Assembly: GCF_014205765.1 (NCBI RefSeq)
Contig: NZ_JACIIZ010000001.1
Coordinates: 53,718 to 117,717 of the forward strand
DNA from: Nitrospirillum iridis
Lineage (GTDB): Bacteria > Pseudomonadota > Alphaproteobacteria > Azospirillales > Azospirillaceae
Direction: 5' to 3'
Length of the DNA: 64,000 nt
The notes under the pieces were generated by a model. It was not told the DNA's origin, ran no database searches, and was given only the letters and a program-made list of their open reading frames with translations. Numbering within the stretch: position 1 is the stretch's first letter; each line of letters opens with the position of its first letter. Shown in pieces: positions 46,281-56,444 of this stretch. A program made the position numbers and the translations under genes.

Positions 46281-47006
46281 TTACCTGGACCCTAACGCGC
46301 TCGGCAATTCACGTAAGGATGCAAGCTCGATATAGGGGTGGGGAATCGGGCCGGACACCATTTCGTGGGCCCAGGTGGTGTGGTAGGGCACGTGGAAGCC
46401 CCGGCCGCCCAAGGCCACCACCGGCAGGACGTCGGACTTCAGCGAGTTGCCGGCCATGGCGAATTCCGTGGGGTGCACGCCGGCGCGGTCCAGCAGACGG
46501 CGATAGGTGCCATTGTCCTTTTCCGACACGATCTCGATGCGGTGGAACAGGTCGGCCAGGCCGGAGCGGGCGATCTTGCTTTCCTGGTCGAACAGGTCGC
46601 CCTTGGTGATCAGCCACACCTCGTGGTCGCGCTCCCGCAGGGTTTCGATCACCTCCACCGCACCGTCGATCAGTTCCACGGGGTGGGCCAGCATGGCGCG
46701 GCCGCGTTGCACCAGGGTCTCGATGGCGATACCGGGGATGCGGCCCTCCGTCAGTTCCAGCGCCGTTTCGATCATCGACAGGGTGAAGCCCTTGATGCCG
46801 TAGCCGTAGGTGACCAGGTTGCGCCGCTCGATGGCCAGCAGGCGGGTGTCGATGCTGGCCTGGTCCAGGTCGCTGTGCCGCAGCAGCAGGTCGCGGAACT
46901 CGGCGTACGAGGTCGAGAACATGACCTCGTTGTGCCAGAGCGTGTCGTCGCCGTCCAAAGCGATCACCCGGGGTGGCAAGGAGGCGGGCGAACCGGTGCC
47001 AGGCAT
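46281..47006 (-). CDS. HAD-superfamily hydrolase
   Basis: 241 residues. Motif I DGDDTLW carries the nucleophilic Asp and acid-base Asp. Motif II is near WLITKGD, a lysine is in EKDN, and motif IV is AGNSLKSDVLP. It is probably a small-molecule phosphatase. The substrate is unknown. It is the last of two minus-strand genes after the MFS gene, 23 bases apart. Confidence 0.85.
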   Translation of the reverse strand: MPGTGSPASLPPRVIALDGDDTLWHNEVMFSTSYAEFRDLLLRHSDLDQASIDTRLLAIERRNLVTYGYGIKGFTLSMIETALELTEGRIPGIAIETLVQRGRAMLAHPVELIDGAVEVIETLRERDHEVWLITKGDLFDQESKIARSGLADLFHRIEIVSEKDNGTYRRLLDRAGVHPTEFAMAGNSLKSDVLPVVALGGRGFHVPYHTTWAHEMVSGPIPHPYIELASLRELPSALGSR

Positions 47007-47029
47007 GGTCGTGGAAACTCCAGAGGAAC

Positions 47030-48226
47030 TCAGGCCGCTTGATCAGCGGCGGCGGTGGATGACGATACCCCCGCCGCCCGCATCAAGGCCAGGCAGAGCA
47101 GGGATGCGGCCAGGCCGCAGGCGGCGGCGCTGGTCCACCCCCAATGCCCGGCGCATGCGGCGAACAGGGGCGGCCCGATGAGGGAGCCGCTGGCGCCGAA
47201 CTGGGTCAGCAGGCCGTTGGCCGCCGGCAATCCCCGGTCCGATCCCGCCACGGCCGGCAGCATGGCGAAGGCCAGGCCGGGATAGACGCCGGACAGGGCG
47301 TTGAGCGCGATGACCACGATGGCGACGGTGGCGAGGTCGGGGCGGGGCCCGAACACCCCGAACAGCAGCAGGGCCGGCGCCACGATGCTGAATGCCATCA
47401 GGGCGAAGGAGGATCCCCGCGCCAGGTCACGCCCATGATTGCGGTGGTTCCACCACCCGGCCAGCGCGCTGCCGGCCACCGTGGCGAAGGAGGCGACGCC
47501 AGTGATCAGGCCAGCCGTGTCGGCGTTGGCGCCGGCCTTGTCCACGAGGAAGGTGGGCAGCATGCCCAGCAGCCCGACCTCGAAGGTGGTGTAGCAGCCG
47601 AAGCCCACGGCCAGGGCCCAGGCCCGGCGGGTGGGGGCCGTGCCGCCGGCCGCGGCGCCGCGCACCCGCGCGCCGACACCGGAGGTCATGGGCAGGGACA
47701 GGGCCAAGGCGCCCGCCGCCACCATGCCGCCGCCGAATAGGGCGCCCCGCCACGACCACAGCTCCGCCGCCCAGCCAGACAGGATGGCGCCCAGCGCCAG
47801 GCCCACGGGCACGAAGCTGCTCCACAGCGCCAGGGCGACGCCCCGCTGGCGCGGCGTTGCGGTCTCCAGGATCAGCATGGGGGCGGCGATGACGGTGGTG
47901 AGGTACCCGGCGCTTTCCAGCACGCGCCAGGCGATCAGGGCGGTGGGGCCCTGCGCCAGGCTTTCACCCACCCCGCCCAGCGCCAGGCAGGCGGTGCCGG
48001 CCAGTAAGGCCGGGCGCCGGCCCGCCCGCTGGATCAGGCCACCGGCGATGCGGCCGAAACCGGCGCCGCCGATCTCCAGCAAGGAGATCACCAGCGCCGC
48101 CACTGTGAGGCTGAGGCCCAGGTCGCGGGCGATCAGGGGGATCAGGGCCGACATCTTGCCCAACTGGGCGGCGGCGATGACACCGACGCCGTAGAACCAG
48201 ACGATCTTGACCCAGCTTCTGTCCAT
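47030..48226 (-). CDS. MFS transporter
   Basis: 398 residues, 12 helices. The ATG at 48226 (MDRSWVKIVWFYGVG) starts the first helix; the longer frame to 48661 runs into the divergent regulator's gene and is rejected. The motif GGLIQRAGRRPALLAG follows helix 2. It could be a drug or metabolite exporter. Divergent from an XRE-type regulator 144 bases away, which may control it. Confidence 0.85.
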   Translation of the reverse strand: MDRSWVKIVWFYGVGVIAAAQLGKMSALIPLIARDLGLSLTVAALVISLLEIGGAGFGRIAGGLIQRAGRRPALLAGTACLALGGVGESLAQGPTALIAWRVLESAGYLTTVIAAPMLILETATPRQRGVALALWSSFVPVGLALGAILSGWAAELWSWRGALFGGGMVAAGALALSLPMTSGVGARVRGAAAGGTAPTRRAWALAVGFGCYTTFEVGLLGMLPTFLVDKAGANADTAGLITGVASFATVAGSALAGWWNHRNHGRDLARGSSFALMAFSIVAPALLLFGVFGPRPDLATVAIVVIALNALSGVYPGLAFAMLPAVAGSDRGLPAANGLLTQFGASGSLIGPPLFAACAGHWGWTSAAACGLAASLLCLALMRAAGVSSSTAAADQAA

Positions 48227-48370
48227 GATGCCCTCGAAAGCGTATGACCCGGCGGACGGGGCGACATTTTTGGCATGGCCGGGGCCGGAACGCCGTGAAT
48301 AAGATATGCGTGGACAGCGGCGGGTCGCGATGGCAACGCCGCCTGTTCCCCCCGGATCGGACCATCCCCC

Positions 48371-48949
48371 ATGGGCAACAGCATCGCCGCACTCATCGGC
48401 CCCGTGCCGCATCTGGGGCCGTCGCTCCGGATGTGGCGCACGCTGCGCCGCATGAAGCAGATGCACGTGGCGGAGCTGCTGGGCGTCTCCCAGGCCACGG
48501 TATCGCGCTGGGAATCGGGCGCGTTGGCGCCGGACGCCGATGAGCAGACCGCCGTTCGCCGGTTGATGCGCGCCGGCCTGGACAGCGCCGCCGACCGCGA
48601 ACTGGCCCGGCTGGTCAGCCAGTCCAGCGGCGCCGTCCATCTGGTGTGCGACCTGACGCACACGCTGCTGGCCCTGTCGCCGGCGCGGGAACGGGATTTC
48701 GGCCGGCCGCGGGCCGACCTCATCGGCACCTCGCTCTGGCCTTACGCCAGCGAGGACATCGTGGCGGCGGAGGCGAGGTTACCCGATCTGGGATGGTTCG
48801 AGCCGGCGGCGCCCGCCCTGGAGCTGACCACCCGCGCCAACCATTCCACCGATCTGCCCATCCGTCCCAGCCGCTTCCGCTGGGTGCGGTTCCAGCTGTC
48901 CGACGGCACTTTCGCCCGGCTGGTCGACACCATCGCCTTTGAAGGTTAA
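48371..48949 (+). CDS. XRE-type regulator with PAS-like sensor domain
   Basis: 192 residues. The N-terminal helix-turn-helix (HVAELLGVSQATVSRWESGA) is followed by a C-terminal region (from about residue 85, SGAVHLVCDLTHTLLALSPA) that resembles a PAS-like ligand sensor. It diverges from the MFS gene and its stop overlaps the metW stop by 4 bases. Likely regulator of the MFS transporter. Confidence 0.8.
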   Translation: MGNSIAALIGPVPHLGPSLRMWRTLRRMKQMHVAELLGVSQATVSRWESGALAPDADEQTAVRRLMRAGLDSAADRELARLVSQSSGAVHLVCDLTHTLLALSPARERDFGRPRADLIGTSLWPYASEDIVAAEARLPDLGWFEPAAPALELTTRANHSTDLPIRPSRFRWVRFQLSDGTFARLVDTIAFEG

Positions 48950-49584
48950 TCCCGGCGCAGCAGGAAAATCCCCTGTTCGCCCGACCAGTTGGCCCACCAG
49001 CTGGCGGCGTTGCTGGTCAGCTGGCGGCCGTCATGGTCCAGGATGGCGCTGCGCTCCACCCTCACGCCGCCCAGGTCGTCGCACAGCGCGGTGAAGTCGG
49101 CGATGGTGCAGAAATGGATGTTGGGCGTTTCCCACCACTGGAAGCCCAGTCGGTCGGTCACCGGCATGCGCCCCGTCAGCAGCAGGGCCAGGCGCACCCG
49201 CCAATAGCCGAAATTGGGGAAGGAGACGATGACCCGCCGGCCGATGCGCAGCATCTGCAGCAACACGCCGCGCGGGTCGCGGGTGGCCTGCAGCGTCTGC
49301 GATAGGATCACGTAGTCGAATGCGTCGCTGGGATACTCCTTCAGGTCGGTGTCGGCGTCGCCCTGGATGACGGACAGGCCGCGCGACACGCAGGCGCGCA
49401 CGCCGTCCATGCCCAGCTCCATGCCGCGCCCGTCCACGCCTTTCACCCGGGTCAGCAGGTCCAGCAGATCGCCGTCGCCGCAGCCCACGTCCAGCACGCG
49501 GGCGCCGTCGCTGACCATGTCGGCGATGCGCCGCAGGTCGCTGCGGATATCGGTGCGGGGGGGAATGACCGTGGCGTCCATCAT
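48946..49584 (-). CDS. metW: Methionine biosynthesis protein MetW
   Basis: 212 residues. A SAM-methyltransferase-like fold ([15 protein letters not shown]) with MetW-specific [20 protein letters not shown] and a [11 protein letters not shown] segment. MetW works with MetX in homoserine acetylation. The start overlaps the metX stop by 4 bases (ATGATG), so the two are coupled. Confidence 0.95.
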   Translation of the reverse strand: MMDATVIPPRTDIRSDLRRIADMVSDGARVLDVGCGDGDLLDLLTRVKGVDGRGMELGMDGVRACVSRGLSVIQGDADTDLKEYPSDAFDYVILSQTLQATRDPRGVLLQMLRIGRRVIVSFPNFGYWRVRLALLLTGRMPVTDRLGFQWWETPNIHFCTIADFTALCDDLGGVRVERSAILDHDGRQLTSNAASWWANWSGEQGIFLLRRD

Positions 49585-50774
49585 ACCCGCCGTTTCAGGC
49601 CGCGATGGTCGGCGCAGCCGCTGATGAAGCCGCGGATGACCTGGTGGAATTCCGGCTCATCCAGCAGGAAGGCGTCGTGGCCCTTGTCCGTCTCGATCTC
49701 CACGAAGCTGACGTTGGCGGCCACGGCGTTCAGGGCGTGCACCACCGCCCGCGACTCGGAGGTGGGGAACAGCCAGTCGCTGGAGAAGCTGGCCAGGCAG
49801 AAGCGCACCGGCGTGCCCTTGGCCCCCACGCGGAAGGCCTGGGCCAGCTGGCCGCCATGCTCCGCCGCCAAGTCGAAATAGTCCATGGCGCGGGTGATGT
49901 AGAGGTAGCTGTTGGCGTCGAAGCGGTCGACGAAGCTGGCCCCCTGGTAGCGCAGATAGCTTTCCACCTGGAAATCGGCGTCGAAGCCGAAGGTGATGGC
50001 CTGGCGGCTTTGCAGGTTGCGGCCGAACTTGCGGTGCAACGCCGCCTCGGACAGGTAGGTGATGTGCGCCGCCATGCGGGCCACGGCCAAGCCGCGCGCC
50101 GGGTTGGCGCCCGCATGCTGATAGGCGCCGTCGCGCCATTCCGGGTCGGCCATGATCGCCTGGCGCCCCACCTCGTGGAAGGCGATGTTCTGTGCCGAAT
50201 GGCGGGCGGCGGTGGCGATCGGTACGGCGGCGAACACCCGCTCCGGATAGGCCACCGCCCATTGCAGCACCTGCATCCCGCCCATGGAGCCACCGATGAC
50301 GCAGAACAGCTGGTCGATACCCAGCGCGTCGATCAGCAGCGCCTGGGCCCGCACCATGTCGCCGATGGTGATGACGGGGAAGTCGATGGCGTAGGGTTGG
50401 CCCGTCGCCGGGTTCACATCATGCGGGCCGGTGGAGCCCATGCAGCCGCCGATGACGTTGCTGCAGATGACGAAGAAGCGATCGGTGTCCACCGGACGGC
50501 CCGGCCCCACCAGCATCTCCCACCAGCCGGGCTTGCCGGTGATGGGGTGCCTGTCGGCCACGTACTGGTCGCCGGTCAGGGCGTGGCACACCAGGATGGC
50601 GTTGGATTTGTCGGCGTTGAGCGTGCCGTAGGTCTGGTAGGCCAGGGTGAAAGGGCCCAGTTGCCCGCCGCCGTCCAGCGGCATGGGCCGGTCGGCGCCC
50701 AGCACCATCCGCCGCCCGGGCAGGGCGGAAGAGGGGGCGCCGGAGCTGTCCAAGGGGGCGGGCGGGGTGATCAT
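49581..50774 (-). CDS. metX: Homoserine O-acetyltransferase
   Basis: 397 residues, alpha/beta hydrolase fold. The nucleophile serine is in IGGSMGGMQ; the Asp and His of the triad lie near DWLFP and DKGHDAF. It acetylates homoserine for methionine synthesis. The ATG at 50774 is preferred over a longer frame to 50831 that crosses the promoter. No SAM-II riboswitch is recognised upstream. Confidence 0.95.
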   Translation of the reverse strand: MITPPAPLDSSGAPSSALPGRRMVLGADRPMPLDGGGQLGPFTLAYQTYGTLNADKSNAILVCHALTGDQYVADRHPITGKPGWWEMLVGPGRPVDTDRFFVICSNVIGGCMGSTGPHDVNPATGQPYAIDFPVITIGDMVRAQALLIDALGIDQLFCVIGGSMGGMQVLQWAVAYPERVFAAVPIATAARHSAQNIAFHEVGRQAIMADPEWRDGAYQHAGANPARGLAVARMAAHITYLSEAALHRKFGRNLQSRQAITFGFDADFQVESYLRYQGASFVDRFDANSYLYITRAMDYFDLAAEHGGQLAQAFRVGAKGTPVRFCLASFSSDWLFPTSESRAVVHALNAVAANVSFVEIETDKGHDAFLLDEPEFHQVIRGFISGCADHRGLKRRV

Positions 50775-50794
50775 CGCGATAGGGGGACCTTTGA

Positions 50795-50836
50795 ATTCAG
50801 CCTGAATGACTAGGAAGGTGGCGGGGGCCAAGTCAA
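50795..50836 (-). promoter_or_regulatory. Candidate metX promoter with overlapping dyad
   Basis: On the minus strand TTGACT (50836-50831) and TAGTCA (50812-50807) are 18 bp apart. A perfect dyad ATTCAG-C-CTGAAT (50795-50807) lies at the expected transcription start, a good place for a repressor such as a methionine-pathway ArsR-type regulator. The regulator is not identified. Confidence 0.45.
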
Positions 50837-50909
50837 CGTTTTCTTTGATTTTGCGGGGGGCAGGCTCTAAGACTCACTGGTTTCAGGTCCTAAAAGTCCG
50901 AACCCATCC

Positions 50910-51773
50910 ATGCCCCCTGTCAGCCCCTCCGTCGACGCCTTGCGCCGTGAAATCGATGAAATCGATGTGGCGATCCATGACCTCATCATGCGGCGTGCCC
51001 GGGTGGTGGAGCGTATCGCCCACTCCAAGGCGGGCTCCAAGGTCTTCATCCGTCCGGGACGGGAGGCCGGCATCCTGCGCCGCCTGGTGGCCCGCCACCA
51101 GGGCGCCGTGCCGGTGGCCGCCATCGTGCGCATCTGGCGTGAGATGATCGCCGCCATGACCCTGATCCAGGGGCCGTTCGCCGTGGCGGTCTACGCGCCG
51201 GGCGACGACCGCCGCCTGTGGGACATCGCCCGGGACCATTATGGCACCGTCACCCCGCTGACTCCCGCCAACACGGCCCAGGCCGTGCTGCGCGCCCTGG
51301 CGGAGGGCAGCGCCACCGTTGGCGTTGTGCCCGTGCCGGAGGAGGAGGAGACCGACCCCTGGTGGCGTTTCCTCATCAGCGACGACACCAAGACGCCCAA
51401 GATCATCGGCCGGCTGCCGTTCTGCAGCCGCCCCGGCCAGAAGGAGGGCGGCGACGCCCTGATCCTGGGCGCGGTGCCGCTGGAGGCGACGGGCCAGGAC
51501 CACACCCTGTTGGGCGTGGAACTGGCGCAGGACATGAGCCGTGGTCGCCTGAAGGACATGATGGAGGCGGTGAACCTGTCCGTGGGCTGGTTCCGCATCT
51601 TCCATCTGCCGGGCGGCGGCGGGTCCGTCCACCTGATCGAGGTGGCGGATTTCGTCGATGGCGATGATCAGCGCTTGCGCGCCCTGGCGGACAAGCTGGG
51701 CGACGTCCTGGTGCGGGTCCTGCCGGTGGGGGCCTACGCCCTGCCCATCACCCTGGACGCCAGGAAGGGCTGA
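50910..51773 (+). CDS. Chorismate mutase (AroQ) with C-terminal prephenate dehydratase-like region
   Basis: 287 residues. Residues 1-90 are an AroQ-type helical chorismate mutase (VDALRREIDEIDVAIHDLIM, RRARVVERIA, IRPGREAGILRRL). The remaining 195 residues resemble a degenerate prephenate dehydratase binding domain (GVVPVPEEEE in place of GVVPIENS), with an ACT-like end. The dehydratase TRF motif is not seen, so the second activity is doubtful. It heads an aromatic amino acid cluster with hisC and tyrA. The mutase converts chorismate to prephenate. Confidence 0.85.
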   Translation: MPPVSPSVDALRREIDEIDVAIHDLIMRRARVVERIAHSKAGSKVFIRPGREAGILRRLVARHQGAVPVAAIVRIWREMIAAMTLIQGPFAVAVYAPGDDRRLWDIARDHYGTVTPLTPANTAQAVLRALAEGSATVGVVPVPEEEETDPWWRFLISDDTKTPKIIGRLPFCSRPGQKEGGDALILGAVPLEATGQDHTLLGVELAQDMSRGRLKDMMEAVNLSVGWFRIFHLPGGGGSVHLIEVADFVDGDDQRLRALADKLGDVLVRVLPVGAYALPITLDARKG

Positions 51774-51972
51774 GCCACCGTTCCCCGAGTCGCGGCCCAC
51801 CGCGCAGGGCATGCGCCCCCGATTCGCATAAGGCTTTGATAAGACTCACGGCTATCCTTACTTGCAGGCGGGTTTGGTCCCGGGCCCGCCTGTTCGGCGT
51901 CATCCCACCCGCTGGGGATGGGCGCTGGGAAGAAGACCGCCACCGCCTGCCAGAAGAAGGTTGCTTGCCGCC

Positions 51973-53073
51973 ATGTCCGCTCCCGTTCCGAATCCCGGCA
52001 TTCTTGATATCCATGCCTATGTCGGGGGCGAGGCGCATGCGCCCGGGGCGTCGCGGCTGATCCGTCTGGCGTCCAACGAGGGCGCGCTGGGCCCCAGCCC
52101 GAAGGCCATCGCCGCCTACAAGGCCGTGGCGGAGCAGATCCACCGCTATCCCGATGGCGGGTCCAGCGCCTTGCGCGCCGGCCTTGGCCGCCGCTTCGGC
52201 CTGGATGCGGGGCGCATCGTCTGCGGCAATGGCTCCGACGACGTGCTGCAGTTGCTGACCCGCGCCTATGCCGGCACGGGGGATGAGGTGCTGCACAGTG
52301 TCCACGGTTTCGCCATCTACCCCATCAGCGCCCGCTTCGCCGGCGCCACGCCGGTGGCGGCACCGGAGTGTGGCCTGAAGACCGACGTGGACGCCATGCT
52401 GGCCCGCGTCACGCCCCGCACCCGGGTGGTCTTCATCGCCAACCCCAACAACCCCACCGGCAGCTACCTGGACAAGGCCGAACTGCGGCGCCTGCACGCC
52501 GGCCTGCCGGAGAACGTGTTGCTGGTCATCGACGCGGCCTATGCCGAGTATGTCGACGCGGCGGATTACACCGACGGATCGGATCTGGTCGACGAATTCA
52601 GCAACGTCGTCATGACCCGCACCTTCTCCAAGATTTTCGCCCTGGGCGGTTTGCGCCTGGGCTGGGCCTACTGCCCGGCCGCCGTGGCCGATGTGCTGAA
52701 CCGGGTGCGCGGCCCCTTCAACGTGGCGTCCAGCGCCCAGGCCGCCGGCCTGGCGGCCCTGGAGGATACCGAATTCCTGGAGCGGAGCCGCCGGCACAAC
52801 GCCCAGTGGCGTGAATGGTTCGTGGGCCAGGTCCGCGACCTGGGCCTGGTGGTCCACCCCTCCGTCGCCAACTTCGTCCTGATCTCCTTCGCCGAGCAGC
52901 CGGGTGACCGCGCCGACGCCGAAGGCGCCCGGCAATTGCTGAAGTCGCGCGGCATCCTGGTGCGGCAGATGGGCTCCTACGGTCTGCCGCACTGCCTGCG
53001 CGTCACCATCGGGCTGGAGGATGAGATGCGCGCCGTGGTCGCCGGCCTTGCCGACTGGGTGGCCGGCAAATGA
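51973..53073 (+). CDS. hisC: Histidinol-phosphate/aromatic aminotransferase
   Basis: 366 residues, fold type I PLP aminotransferase. The PLP lysine is in TRTFSKIFALGGLRLGW, with NPNNPTGSY and the Asp and Tyr of DAAYAEYVD. The position between chorismate mutase and tyrA points to an aromatic amino acid role (arogenate or phenylpyruvate pathway) as much as to histidine synthesis. The ATG at 51973 is preferred because the frame before it is Arg/Pro-rich and non-coding in style. It overlaps tyrA by 4 bases. Confidence 0.92.
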   Translation: MSAPVPNPGILDIHAYVGGEAHAPGASRLIRLASNEGALGPSPKAIAAYKAVAEQIHRYPDGGSSALRAGLGRRFGLDAGRIVCGNGSDDVLQLLTRAYAGTGDEVLHSVHGFAIYPISARFAGATPVAAPECGLKTDVDAMLARVTPRTRVVFIANPNNPTGSYLDKAELRRLHAGLPENVLLVIDAAYAEYVDAADYTDGSDLVDEFSNVVMTRTFSKIFALGGLRLGWAYCPAAVADVLNRVRGPFNVASSAQAAGLAALEDTEFLERSRRHNAQWREWFVGQVRDLGLVVHPSVANFVLISFAEQPGDRADAEGARQLLKSRGILVRQMGSYGLPHCLRVTIGLEDEMRAVVAGLADWVAGK

Positions 53074-53984
53074 GCGCTGCGGAAATGAACGCCCCACCGG
53101 CTGCCACCTTGTACAACCGGGTCTGCGTCATCGGCCTGGGCCTCATCGGTTCGTCGCTGTTGCGCTGCCTGATGAATGATCGCGGCCTGGCCGCCGAGGT
53201 GGTGGCCTGCGACCGGTCCGATGCGGTGCGCGCCCGCGTGGCCGAGCTGGGCATCGCTGACCGGGTTGAGGCTGACGCCACCCTGGCCGTGGCCGGCGCC
53301 GATCTGGTGGTGCTGTGCACCCCGGTGGGCGCCTACGCCGACGTGGCGGCCCTAATCGGCCCCCACCTGGCGCCGGGCAGCACGCTCAGCGATGTCGGCT
53401 CCGTCAAGCAGGCGGTGGTGCGCGATGTTTCCCCCCATGTGCCGGACGGCGTGCACTTCGTGCCGGGGCACCCCCTGGCGGGGACGGAGCATTCCGGCCC
53501 CGATGCCGGCTTCAAGGAGTTGTTCCGCGGCCGCTGGCTGATCCTGACGCCGCCCCCCGGGACTGACGCGGGTGCTGTGGACCGGCTGGGGCGCCTGTGG
53601 GCCGCCTGTGGCTCGCAGATCGAGGTCATGGACCCCAGCCATCATGACCAGGTGCTGGCCATCACCTCCCACCTGCCGCACCTGATCGCCTACACCATCG
53701 TCGGCACGGCGACGGACCTGGAGGAGACGACGAAGTCGGAAGTCATCCGCTTCTCCGCCTCCGGCTTCCGCGACTTCACCCGCATCGCCGCCTCCGATCC
53801 GGTCATGTGGCGCGACATCTTCCTCAACAACCGCGAGGCGGTGCTGGAGATGATCCAGCGCTTCACCGAGGATTTGACGGCGCTGCAACGCGCCATCCGC
53901 TGGGGGGAGGGCGACAAGCTGCTGGATCTCTTCACCCGCACCCGCGCCATCCGCCGCTCCATCATCGACGCCAAGCAGGCCTGA
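53070..53984 (+). CDS. tyrA: Prephenate/arogenate dehydrogenase
   Basis: 304 residues. A Rossmann motif GLGLIGSS near residue 22 is followed by the family motif LSDVGSVK, the GHPLAGTEHSG signature and a helical C-terminal dimerisation region. It oxidatively decarboxylates prephenate or arogenate toward tyrosine. The start overlaps the hisC stop as ATGA. It converges on dabA with a 12-base gap. Confidence 0.94.
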   Translation: MSAAEMNAPPAATLYNRVCVIGLGLIGSSLLRCLMNDRGLAAEVVACDRSDAVRARVAELGIADRVEADATLAVAGADLVVLCTPVGAYADVAALIGPHLAPGSTLSDVGSVKQAVVRDVSPHVPDGVHFVPGHPLAGTEHSGPDAGFKELFRGRWLILTPPPGTDAGAVDRLGRLWAACGSQIEVMDPSHHDQVLAITSHLPHLIAYTIVGTATDLEETTKSEVIRFSASGFRDFTRIAASDPVMWRDIFLNNREAVLEMIQRFTEDLTALQRAIRWGEGDKLLDLFTRTRAIRRSIIDAKQA

Positions 53985-53996
53985 CGCCGCTTTTTG

Positions 53997-56423
53997 TCAG
54001 ACCGCGACCTGGAGCCGGGCCTGCCGCTCGGCGTCGGCTTCACGCATGGCGGTCCATTGCAGGTCGCCGGTGTAACGCCAAGCCATGCGCCCCGCCTCAT
54101 CAAGGGCGAAGAGGTGCAGCCAGCCATTGTCGAAAAGCGCCCGGACGGTGTCGTGCCGCCGCAGGACGTCCGCTATCGCCTGGCGCGGCGCCTCGACGCA
54201 GACCGACAGGCGTAGCGGTTCGTGGGCATAGCCTTCGCCGTCATGAACCGATTGCCAGGGCAGGCCGGGCCGCAGCAGCCCCCCGTTGCCCTCGACGACG
54301 CCAATGCCGCCCGTCACGTTGTGCAGCAGCTTGTTGCCGCCCCCGAACACGTCGGGCGCCACGGTTGAGCCGTAGTATTGCAGGCTTATCCAGCTCGCCA
54401 CCACGACAGGGGCGGTCAGGATCAGGTCGAGCACGCCGAAGTTCCCATCCCGCCTCCAGTCGTAATCGTGCAGGAAGGCGCGTCCGTCCAGGGTCTTGCC
54501 ATTGGTGCGCGTCCGGGGGGCGGCGATGAACGCCTTGCACCCGGCGAGCGCCCATTCGGGCCGTGTCTCGGCCCAGTCACGGCTGCGTTTGGGGATGGCG
54601 GCCTCATGGCCCGCGCGGGGCAACCGCAGCGCGCGCTCTCCCCGGGTGAGGTCGCCCGCCGTGGCCAGCCAGGTTTGGGCCCGGCTGATATCCGCCTGAT
54701 GCGCGTCGGACGGATGGTCCTGGGCATAGAGCGTCACCCGATCCGTCGTCGTGTCGTGCAGCGCCGCCACGAACAGCGTGTCCGGCGGGATTTCGATGCC
54801 GTCCGGCGCCAATCCCGCCCTGACCTCCGGATCGTTCAGAAGTGCCGCCAGCAGGCGCGCGTTGACCTCCCCCGAATAGCCGCCACAGGCGCCGCAATGC
54901 AGCCCGCTGGCGTGGGGGTTGTTGACGACGTTCGCGCCATGCCCCGCCAGCAGGACCAGCCGCGCGAAGCCCGTGGTCAGCGACATGGCCCGCAACACCG
55001 TCCCGGCGGCCTTGACCCGGGTGGCGAGATCGAGAGCGGGGTCCAGGCGCGGCGCGGGGGTGGCGTCCGACGCCCCGCCCCGCCATCCCAAGGCGTCGCT
55101 CAGAAGCTTGCCGACATAGATCGGACCTGTCGCCTCGACGAAGGCGAAGGAGGAAACGGCGGCGAGCTTGAACCGGCCCCAGGCACGCTTCGCCCGCGCC
55201 TTCACCCGTGCGGCCCCCTCGGCCGCCGCGACGTCGGGCCCGCCGCAGCGGGATTTGAGCGCGGGATTGAGCAGCACGGGCAGCCGCGCTTCCTCGACAT
55301 CGGAGCCAAAGCGGCGATGCGCCGTGGAGAGGCCGAAGAAGCCGGCGAAGCCGAGCGTCTGGATATGCGGGCTCGTGCTCTCCAGCGCGCGCCTGAACAC
55401 CTCCGAACGGACGTCGATGCAAAAGGCGGCCTGGAGCAAGGGGCGACCGGGGGCGGGATGCGGGACGCTCGCCGCGAGTGTGGCTGCCAGGGCCCGCTGG
55501 GCCGCCCGCTCCGCCGCCTCCTGCAGGATGGCGTCGGTGACCAGGTCGGGGGTCGGCGTGACCGGCGCCGCGTGCGCCGAGCGCACGCCCGCCCACAGGT
55601 CCGCGAGTCGCTCGCCATACCGCAGGAATAGGGCCTCCTCCCAGATCAGGCGGATCGCCAGGAGGTCCGTGACCGTCCGATCCGTGCTGCCGGCAAGCTC
55701 CGCCACCCATGCCTTGTGGCGGGCATACTGCGCCCAACCCCCCAGCGTCATGAGCATCTGGTGGAAGTAGGTGTCCAGGGCCGGTTGATCGAGGCCGAGG
55801 CGGTCGGCGACACGGGCGATGGCGGCGATGGCACCCTCCGGCGCCTCCGAGACGTGCAGCGGGAAGCCCGGCAGCCCCGCGATTTCCGGCGTCAGGTCAT
55901 GCGTGGCCACGAACCGCCAGGCGGCGTACGCGCTCCTGCCGCGCGGCGCCGCCCAGAGCGCCTGACCCTCATCGAAATATCCGGCCGCCCAGGCGCCCAG
56001 GCGTTCGGCGATCAGGCCCGGCCAGTCGACGCCCGAGATCTGGGCCGCGAGGTCCGCGATCGTTGGCAAGGCGGCCGGCTTGGCCGGGGTCGCGGCGGCG
56101 GCGGCCTTCAGCGCGGCCAGGTCGGCCGGCCGCAGGTCGGCGGGCGCGTTCATCCAGGCGTCGGCCAAGTCCTCGTCGGAAATCGCGCCGATGGCGATCT
56201 TCTCCTGGTACCAGCGTCGGGGCATGGTGACGGCCACGCCCGCGACCCGCGCGAGGCGTGCGCCGGCCGCCGCCAGGTTCTCGCCCGTCTGTCCAAGGAA
56301 GGGATTGACGGCGACGCTGGAGGCCAGCGGCCAGACGGGGGGTATGGCCCGCGCCGCGCGATCGGCCGCAATCTCGACCACCGTCATATCAATCAGCGCC
56401 GAGGGGGAGGGATGGGACATCAT
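53997..56423 (-). CDS. dabA: DabA, zinc-binding subunit of the inorganic carbon uptake complex (DUF2309)
   Basis: 808 residues, peripheral cytoplasmic protein. Beta-carbonic-anhydrase-like metal residues are visible: Cys335 and Asp337 (FCIDVRSE), His495 (LAGHGANV) and Cys510 (LHCGACGG). The His-to-Cys spacing is 15, as in the studied DabA. With DabB it converts CO2 to bicarbonate using ion flow. The start is 21 bases after the dabB stop. Alphaproteobacterial heterotrophs sometimes carry such genes for growth at low CO2. Confidence 0.93.
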   Translation of the reverse strand: MMSHPSPSALIDMTVVEIAADRAARAIPPVWPLASSVAVNPFLGQTGENLAAAGARLARVAGVAVTMPRRWYQEKIAIGAISDEDLADAWMNAPADLRPADLAALKAAAAATPAKPAALPTIADLAAQISGVDWPGLIAERLGAWAAGYFDEGQALWAAPRGRSAYAAWRFVATHDLTPEIAGLPGFPLHVSEAPEGAIAAIARVADRLGLDQPALDTYFHQMLMTLGGWAQYARHKAWVAELAGSTDRTVTDLLAIRLIWEEALFLRYGERLADLWAGVRSAHAAPVTPTPDLVTDAILQEAAERAAQRALAATLAASVPHPAPGRPLLQAAFCIDVRSEVFRRALESTSPHIQTLGFAGFFGLSTAHRRFGSDVEEARLPVLLNPALKSRCGGPDVAAAEGAARVKARAKRAWGRFKLAAVSSFAFVEATGPIYVGKLLSDALGWRGGASDATPAPRLDPALDLATRVKAAGTVLRAMSLTTGFARLVLLAGHGANVVNNPHASGLHCGACGGYSGEVNARLLAALLNDPEVRAGLAPDGIEIPPDTLFVAALHDTTTDRVTLYAQDHPSDAHQADISRAQTWLATAGDLTRGERALRLPRAGHEAAIPKRSRDWAETRPEWALAGCKAFIAAPRTRTNGKTLDGRAFLHDYDWRRDGNFGVLDLILTAPVVVASWISLQYYGSTVAPDVFGGGNKLLHNVTGGIGVVEGNGGLLRPGLPWQSVHDGEGYAHEPLRLSVCVEAPRQAIADVLRRHDTVRALFDNGWLHLFALDEAGRMAWRYTGDLQWTAMREADAERQARLQVAV

Positions 56424-56444
56424 GAAAGCTCCGTACGGGACTGA

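Noticed and set aside
50775-50909. Possible SAM-II riboswitch upstream of metX
   Set aside because: The leader is only about 25-30 bases after the predicted transcription start and does not follow the SAM-II consensus pairing or conserved loop bases.
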